From Aquamicrobium lusatiense (GTDB lineage: Bacteria; Pseudomonadota; Alphaproteobacteria; Rhizobiales; Rhizobiaceae), in the NCBI RefSeq assembly GCF_014201615.1, contig NZ_JACHEU010000003.1:1-64000 (forward strand): 64,000 bases of DNA. Direction: 5' to 3'. Below, piece by piece: positions 58,946-64,000 of this stretch (positions are counted from its first letter, which is position 1; every line of letters begins with the position of its first letter). Made by a program: the position numbers and the translations under genes. The notes below the pieces were generated by a model. The model saw nothing but the letters and a program-made list of their open reading frames with translations, did not search any database and was not told the origin of the DNA.

Positions 58946-59854
58946 ATGCTCGATCTCGATGCATTGCTGAACTGTTTCAGCGCGACGTCCTGTCTGGTCA
59001 CGCAGACCTCCACCGGCATCATCATCGGGATGCTGCTGTTTCTCGTCGCCTCAGGTGTGACGCTGATCTTCGGTGTTCTGCATGTCGTGAACTTCGCCCA
59101 CGGCGCCTTCTACATGATCGGCGCCTACACCGCATGGTCGGCCTACACTGCGACCGGCAGCTACTATCTTGCCGTTCTGGCCGGCGCGCTTTCCGCTGCG
59201 GTGATCGGCATCGTTTTCGAGCGGCTGGCCATCAGCAGGGTCTACAAGGAAAACCTGCTGATGCAGCTTCTGGTCTGCTACGCCTTCGTGCTGGTCGCGG
59301 ACGACGCCGTGAAGATGATCTGGGGCGCGGAATATCTCGCCATGGGGATTCCGGCGGAATTTCGTGTGCCGCCATACCGGTTCGCCGGCGGCGTGGTGCC
59401 GCCTTTCTATGTGTTCCTCGTCGCGACATCGCTGGCGGTGGCGATAGCCTGCCTGCTGCTGATCCGTTACAGCCGGTTCGGCAAGATCGTGCGGGCGGCG
59501 GCCCAGAATGCCTCCATGGTGTCGGTGCTGGGCATTCGCGTGCCGGTCTATTTCGCGGCGCTGTTCGGCCTTGGCTGCGCGCTTGCCGGCATGGCGGGCG
59601 CTCTGGCTGCGCCGGTCCGCTCGATGACGCCGGGAATGGGGCTTTCGATCCTGATCGACAGCTTCATCGTCACCGTCATCGGCGGCATGGGGTCCATCCC
59701 CGGCGCATTGCTCGCAGCCATCCTGCTCGGGGTCACGCGGTCGTTCGGCAGTCTCGGCTTTCCGCTCTTCGTCGACGGCGTGATGTTCATCATGATGGTC
59801 GCCATTCTCGTCTTCCGCCCGCAGGGGCTGCTGGGTGAAAGGGCGCCGCGATGA
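58946..59854 (+). CDS. livH: ABC permease LivH type
   Basis: A protein of 302 residues with about eight membrane helices, BPD_transp_2. GILHVVNFAHGAFYMIGAY-like sequence (GVLHVVNFAHGAFYMIGAYT) and GMGSIPGALLAAILLG are typical of LivH. It pairs with the LivM protein whose start overlaps its stop by 4 bases. Confidence 0.9.
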   Translation: MLDLDALLNCFSATSCLVTQTSTGIIIGMLLFLVASGVTLIFGVLHVVNFAHGAFYMIGAYTAWSAYTATGSYYLAVLAGALSAAVIGIVFERLAISRVYKENLLMQLLVCYAFVLVADDAVKMIWGAEYLAMGIPAEFRVPPYRFAGGVVPPFYVFLVATSLAVAIACLLLIRYSRFGKIVRAAAQNASMVSVLGIRVPVYFAALFGLGCALAGMAGALAAPVRSMTPGMGLSILIDSFIVTVIGGMGSIPGALLAAILLGVTRSFGSLGFPLFVDGVMFIMMVAILVFRPQGLLGERAPR

Positions 59855-60876
59855 CCCGCTTTCATCCATTCGCCCATCCATTCGCCCGGGCCGCGCTGCT
59901 GGCATTCGCCGCCTTTTGCGGTTTCCTTCTCGTCGGAGCGATCAGCCCCGGCACATGGCTGCTCGATACGCTGACAGGCCTGTTCGCGGCGGGGCTGCTT
60001 GTGATGTCGCTGCATCTGCTGATCGGCTACACCGGGCTGATATCGTTCGGCCATGCGGCTTACTATGCCAGCGGCGGCTACATCTTCGGGATGGTTCTGC
60101 AGACACCCGCCTTCGTGGCCGCCTGCGGTGCGTGGTCGGTGCCGCTTGCCACGCTGCTTGCCTTTTGCGGAACGGGGCTCTTCGCGCTGGTCGTCGGATC
60201 GATCTGCGCGCGGCTGTCGGAAATCTACTTTGCCTTCCTGACACTCGCGTTCCAGATGCTGTTCGTGTCCATCATCCAGGGTCTGGTGCACTATACCGGA
60301 GGCGATCAGGGGCTGATGGGCGGCATTCCGCGCCCGGCTTTCCTCGGGCTCGATCTGGTGCAGGCGCGGGATCGCTATGCGTTCTCAGCCTTCCTGTTCG
60401 TCGCCGGCGTGCTGGCCGTGCGCCTGATCACGCTGTCATCTTTCGGCGCGAGCCTGCGCATGGTGCGCGACAATGAACGCCGCGCCGCCTTCCTCGGCGT
60501 GAACACCTATCTCGTGAAGGTTCTGGCTTTCACGGCGGCCGGATCGATCGCCTCGCTGGGTGGCGTCGTCCTCGCCGTCTTCACCTCGGCCGCCTATCCC
60601 GAATGGGCAAGCTGGTCGGTTTCGGGCGAAGCGATCTTCATGATCATGCTCGGTGGCCTGCACAGCTTCTGGGGGCCGCTGGTGGGTGTGGTGGCCATGC
60701 GGATCATCAACGACCTGACGCTGCTCTACACGACCCATACCGAAATGGCGAAAGGGCTGGCGATCCTGTTCGTCGTTCTGGTCCTCAAGCGCGGCATTCT
60801 CGACTGGCTGGCCGACTGGCGAAAGGCGCGCCACGCCGCCCCTTCCGCAAAGGAGCAAGACCATGCTGCGCCTTGA
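59851..60876 (+). CDS. livM: ABC permease LivM type
   Basis: A protein of 341 residues. LIGYTGLISFGHAAYYASGGY and FTAAGSIASLGGVVLAVFTSAA with LGGLHSFWGPLVG are LivM patterns. ATGA overlap with livH and a 14-base overlap with livG show tight coupling. Confidence 0.9.
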   Translation: MTRFHPFAHPFARAALLAFAAFCGFLLVGAISPGTWLLDTLTGLFAAGLLVMSLHLLIGYTGLISFGHAAYYASGGYIFGMVLQTPAFVAACGAWSVPLATLLAFCGTGLFALVVGSICARLSEIYFAFLTLAFQMLFVSIIQGLVHYTGGDQGLMGGIPRPAFLGLDLVQARDRYAFSAFLFVAGVLAVRLITLSSFGASLRMVRDNERRAAFLGVNTYLVKVLAFTAAGSIASLGGVVLAVFTSAAYPEWASWSVSGEAIFMIMLGGLHSFWGPLVGVVAMRIINDLTLLYTTHTEMAKGLAILFVVLVLKRGILDWLADWRKARHAAPSAKEQDHAAP

Positions 60877-61618
60877 GCATCTCGTGAAACGCTTTGGCGG
60901 GCTGACGGCAACGGACGACGTTTCGCTGAACTTCCCCGCCGGCTCGCTCTCGGCCATCATCGGGCCGAATGGCGCGGGCAAGACCACGCTGTTCAACCAG
61001 ATCACCGGCCACCTCGTTCCGACAAGCGGCAGGATCCGGCTTGAAAATGAGGATATCACCGGCCTCAAACCCGCAGCCATCGTGCGCAAGGGGATAGGCC
61101 GCGCGTTCCAGATCGCCAGCATCTTTCCCTCGATGACCGTGAGGGAGGCGCTTGCCGCCGCGGTGACGGCGCATCGCCGCGCCACCTTCAGTCTGGGAAG
61201 TGCCTTTCCCCGTCGCGATATCGCAGATCGCACGGACGAGCTTCTCGGCCTTCTGGGCATGGAAGACGTCGCGGAGCGCATATCCGGCCAGATTTCGCAC
61301 GGCGATCAGAAGCTGCTGGACGTCGGCCTTGCCCTGGCGCTTGAACCGAAGGTGCTTCTTCTGGACGAACCGGCCGCCGGCATGGGGCCTGAAGAGCGCT
61401 GGCAGATGATGGCGACGGTGCAGCGTCTGTGGAAGAGCGCCAACATGACGCTCATCTTCATCGAGCACGACATCGAACTGGTGTTCCGCACCGCCGAAGT
61501 CATCCACGTCCTGCGCTACGGAGCCGTGCTCGCGTCCGGCACGCCGGATGAAATCCGCGGGCATCCCGATGTGATCGAAGCCTATCTCGGCCGCGAAACC
61601 GTGGAGGAAACGGCATGA
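60863..61618 (+). CDS. livG: ABC ATPase LivG type
   Basis: A protein of 251 residues with Walker A GPNGAGKTT, signature-like ISHGDQKLLDV, Walker B LLLDEPAAGM and switch His in FIEHDIELVF. The signature starts ISHGDQ instead of LSGGxQ, as in many LivG proteins. It powers the LivH-LivM importer together with LivF. Confidence 0.92.
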   Translation: MLRLEHLVKRFGGLTATDDVSLNFPAGSLSAIIGPNGAGKTTLFNQITGHLVPTSGRIRLENEDITGLKPAAIVRKGIGRAFQIASIFPSMTVREALAAAVTAHRRATFSLGSAFPRRDIADRTDELLGLLGMEDVAERISGQISHGDQKLLDVGLALALEPKVLLLDEPAAGMGPEERWQMMATVQRLWKSANMTLIFIEHDIELVFRTAEVIHVLRYGAVLASGTPDEIRGHPDVIEAYLGRETVEETA

Positions 61619-62328
61619 GCGACGTGGTGCTCGATCTTCGCGGGGTCAACGTTTTCTACGGGGCGTCCCACATCCTCTTCGACATGGGGTTCCAGGCGCG
61701 CAGGGGACGCACGCTCGCTCTGCTTGGCCGCAACGGTGCCGGCAAGTCGACAACCATGAAGGCGATCATGGGGGTTGCGCCCGCCCGGTCAGGCGAAATT
61801 CACTATGCGGGCAGCCGCATCGACGGGCAGGCGCCGCACGCCATCGCCCGGCGCGGCATCGGACTTGTGCCGGAAGACAGGCAGGTCTTCTCCCGGCATT
61901 CGGTCGACGACAATCTGCGCATCGCCGCCAAGCCGGGCGCAGATGGCCAGACCAGATGGACGATGGACAACATCTACGATGCGTTCCCCATTCTGGCGAA
62001 AATGCGCGGCCGTGCAGCGGGCATGATGTCGGGCGGCGAGCAGCAGCTTCTGTCCATGGCGCGCTGCCTGATGGGGAACCCGGATCTCATCCTGCTCGAT
62101 GAACCGTCGGAGGGGCTTGCGCCGATTATCGTGCAGGAGATTGGCCGTCTCATCCGGAGCCTGCGCAGCACCGGCGTGACGATCGTTCTGGCCGAGCAGA
62201 ACATGCATTTCTGCCTCGGCATCTCGGACGACGCCGTCGTCATCGACAAGGGCCAGATCGTCTATCGCGGCACCATCGAAACCTTGAAAGCCGACAAGGA
62301 CATCACCGGCCGCTACCTGGCCATCTGA
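61615..62328 (+). CDS. livF: ABC ATPase LivF type
   Basis: A protein of 237 residues with Walker A GRNGAGKST, signature MSGGEQQLLS, Walker B LILLDEPSEGLAP and VLAEQN in place of the usual switch His, as is normal for LivF. It overlaps livG by 4 bases and is the last importer gene. Confidence 0.92.
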   Translation: MSDVVLDLRGVNVFYGASHILFDMGFQARRGRTLALLGRNGAGKSTTMKAIMGVAPARSGEIHYAGSRIDGQAPHAIARRGIGLVPEDRQVFSRHSVDDNLRIAAKPGADGQTRWTMDNIYDAFPILAKMRGRAAGMMSGGEQQLLSMARCLMGNPDLILLDEPSEGLAPIIVQEIGRLIRSLRSTGVTIVLAEQNMHFCLGISDDAVVIDKGQIVYRGTIETLKADKDITGRYLAI

Positions 62329-62370
62329 ACGCAAAATCATGACCAGCACCAACATGAAGAGGGCCGTGCC

Positions 62371-63363
62371 ATGAGTCGCAAGACCGCCCCCAACAACCCG
62401 GCGGAGGCGCTGAAGAGCATCTATCGCCGCGCCATGATCATTCGCGAGGCGGAAAAGACGCTGCAGCAGCTGTTCGTCGACGGCAAGGTTCCGGGCTTCC
62501 TGCACCTGTCCATCGGACAGGAGGCGGTCGCTTCCGCGATCTCGGAATTCCTGACACCCGGCGACACGGTTTCCTCCAATCACCGTGGCCATGGGCACAC
62601 GCTTGCCAAGGGCGTGGACCTGACCGGCTTCTTCGCCGAGATTCTCGGCCGCGCCACGGGCATCTGCGGCGGCAGGGGCGGGTCGATGCATGTCGCCGAC
62701 CTGCGGCTGGGCATGCTCGGCGCGAATGGGATCGTTGCTGCCGGGCTGCCGATCACGACCGGATCGGCGCTCGCGCTGAAAGGGCGCGGAAAAGGCGAGA
62801 TCGCGGTCGTCTATTTCGGCGACGGCGCGCTGGCCGAGGGGCTGGTGCACGAATGCCTGAACATTGCCAGCCTCTGGTCGCTGCCGGTTCTGTTCTGCTG
62901 CGAGAACAATGGCTGGTCCGAATTCAGCCCGACGGAAAAGCAGCTTGCGGTGAAGCTGAAGGATCTGGCGGCGGCCTTTGGCATCGCCTATGCCGAAGCG
63001 GACGGCAACGACATGCTGGCCATGCATGATGTGGCGCGCGATGCCATCGGGCGCATGCGGGCGGGGTGTATTCCCCACATTCTGGAATGTCACACCACCC
63101 GGGTTCGCGGTCATTATGAGGGCGACAGGCAGGACTATCGCCCGGAGGGCGAGGCAGACGAAATGTCGGCCCGCGACCCTGTCGCCATCGGCCGCCGCCG
63201 CCTCGCCGAGGCCGGCGTGGAGGGCGACTGGATAGAAACCACCGACGCCGAAGTGAAAGCCGCCAATGCGGCGGCGCTTGAGGCGGCGCTGGCGGCGCCG
63301 CTGCCGGATGCCGCCACCCTGCTTGCCGATGTCTATACCGAAGGGGGTCTCCGTCATGGCTGA
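62371..63363 (+). CDS. TPP-dependent dehydrogenase E1 alpha (acetoin/2-oxoacid type)
   Basis: A protein of 330 residues. The TPP-binding motif begins at GDGALAEGLVHECLNIAS and ends in ENNGWSEF. HRGHGHTLAKG and GGRGGSMHVAD are also typical of AcoA/PDH E1 alpha. With the beta subunit it decarboxylates a 2-oxoacid or cleaves acetoin and passes the acyl group to a lipoyl E2. Being the final step after the Liv importer and SDR, it suggests the pathway yields a 2-oxoacid or acetoin-like diketone. Confidence 0.88.
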   Translation: MSRKTAPNNPAEALKSIYRRAMIIREAEKTLQQLFVDGKVPGFLHLSIGQEAVASAISEFLTPGDTVSSNHRGHGHTLAKGVDLTGFFAEILGRATGICGGRGGSMHVADLRLGMLGANGIVAAGLPITTGSALALKGRGKGEIAVVYFGDGALAEGLVHECLNIASLWSLPVLFCCENNGWSEFSPTEKQLAVKLKDLAAAFGIAYAEADGNDMLAMHDVARDAIGRMRAGCIPHILECHTTRVRGHYEGDRQDYRPEGEADEMSARDPVAIGRRRLAEAGVEGDWIETTDAEVKAANAAALEAALAAPLPDAATLLADVYTEGGLRHG

Positions 63364-64000
63364 AAGCCGCTATGTCAGGGCCGTCACCCGCGCCATGCAG
63401 GATGCGATGGCCGCCGACGCTTCCGTCATCCTGATCGGGGAGGACGTCGCCGCTGCGGGCGGTTCGTTCAAGGCCACGCGCGGGTTGCTGGAAGAGTTCG
63501 GGCCGCAGCGCGTCTATGATGCGCCCATTGCCGAAGCCGCGATTGCGGGCATGGCGGTGGGGGCCGCCCTTTCAGGCATGCGCCCCATCGCCGAAATCAT
63601 GTTCATGGACTTTGTCACGCTGTCCATGGACATGCTGGTCAATCAGGCGGCCAAGGCCCGTTACATGTTCGGCGGGCAGGGCTCGGTGCCCATGGTGTTG
63701 CGGACGCCTCATGGCGGCGGGCTCTCCGCAGGGCCACAGCATTCGCAATGCCTCGAAGCCTGGTTTGCGCATATTCCCGGCCTGAAGGTCGTGGTGCCGG
63801 CGACCGTTGAAGACGCCTACAGTCTCCTGCGCGCCGCCATCGATGATCCCGATCCGGTGATCGTCGTGGAAAACAAGGCGCTCTACGCCCTCAAGGGAGA
63901 CCTGCCGGACGCGCCGGCGTCAGCCCGTATCGGTGAGGCGCTGGTGCGCCGCGAGGGCACGGACGTGACGCTGGTCACCTATGGCGCGACGCTGTGGACG
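63356..64000 (+). CDS. TPP-dependent dehydrogenase E1 beta (3' end cut by window edge)
   Basis: The first 215 residues of about 325 are visible. ILIGEDVAAAGGSFKATRGLLEEFGPQRVYDAPIAEAAI and PHGGGLSAGPQHSQ are the AcoB/PdhB signatures, with the TPP-site Glu and the catalytic His in these blocks. It overlaps E1 alpha by 8 bases. An E2 gene would be expected next, outside the window. Confidence 0.9.
   Translation, partial: MAESRYVRAVTRAMQDAMAADASVILIGEDVAAAGGSFKATRGLLEEFGPQRVYDAPIAEAAIAGMAVGAALSGMRPIAEIMFMDFVTLSMDMLVNQAAKARYMFGGQGSVPMVLRTPHGGGLSAGPQHSQCLEAWFAHIPGLKVVVPATVEDAYSLLRAAIDDPDPVIVVENKALYALKGDLPDAPASARIGEALVRREGTDVTLVTYGATLWT

Noticed and set aside
1-64000. CRISPR arrays, tRNA/rRNA genes, transposases, phage genes or a replication origin
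   Set aside because: None was seen; no regularly spaced repeats, no cloverleaf-like sequence noticed, and no recombinase or transposase motifs in any frame.

Overview
The window is a gene-dense, high-GC chromosomal (or megaplasmid) segment of an alphaproteobacterium, most likely Hyphomicrobiales/Rhizobiales (Phyllobacteriaceae, Brucellaceae or Rhizobiaceae relatives). The reasons are the very large share of ABC and TRAP uptake systems with private catabolic enzymes, a ccoNOQP/nirK/pseudoazurin/NnrR respiratory block of rhizobial type, and short intergenic repeats that resemble those common in this order. I see no tRNA, rRNA, CRISPR array, prophage or insertion sequence.

Layout. 1-0.8 kb: a RES-domain toxin (cut by the window edge) and its DUF2384 antitoxin on the minus strand. 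1.06-7.6 kb: an NCS1 permease, an AraC regulator and hydantoinase/oxoprolinase subunits HyuA and HyuB. 8.2-13.9 kb: an AcrAB-type RND efflux pump flanked by two TetR genes. 14.3-23.1 kb: microaerobic and denitrification respiration, with nsrR, ccoNOQP, two uncharacterised membrane proteins, ccoS, a three-domain copper nitrite reductase nirK, a DUF1858 protein, nnrR and pseudoazurin. 23.1-28.7 kb: sulfonate use, with a Tau/Ssu-type ABC importer, an old-yellow-enzyme flavoprotein and SsuD. 28.9-37.5 kb: an Amadori-product (fructosyl-amino acid) catabolic locus with FrlB, FrlC and FrlD homologues, a TRAP transporter in place of the usual permease, a GntR and a LacI regulator, and an ornithine-cyclodeaminase-family enzyme. 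37.6-44.4 kb: an itaconate-degradation-type cluster (ich, acyl-CoA dehydrogenase, MmgE/PrpD, ccl, and divergently ict and a LysR gene). 44.6-64 kb: a long catabolic region with an aldehyde dehydrogenase broken by a frameshift, two SDRs, a zinc alcohol dehydrogenase, a ribose-type ABC importer that includes a permease fused to a strictosidine-synthase-like beta-propeller, a second propeller, another MmgE/PrpD protein, a complete Liv-type ABC importer, and E1 alpha and beta of a TPP-dependent 2-oxoacid/acetoin dehydrogenase. The right edge cuts E1 beta.

How it works together. The respiratory block carries two NO-linked regulators (NsrR and NnrR). nirK and the pseudoazurin gene have the same promoter layout: a 14-bp FNR/NNR-type box 22 bp upstream of a TAGAWW -10 element. 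The rest is a set of self-contained modules, each pairing importer, enzymes and regulator.

Most worth a second look: the TRAP-linked Amadori locus; the permease-propeller fusion with a tandem degenerate propeller; a 23-bp operator-like sequence found twice, 8.6 kb apart, that may unite the 48-64 kb region under one regulator not in the window; and stem-loops just downstream of three solute-binding-protein genes.
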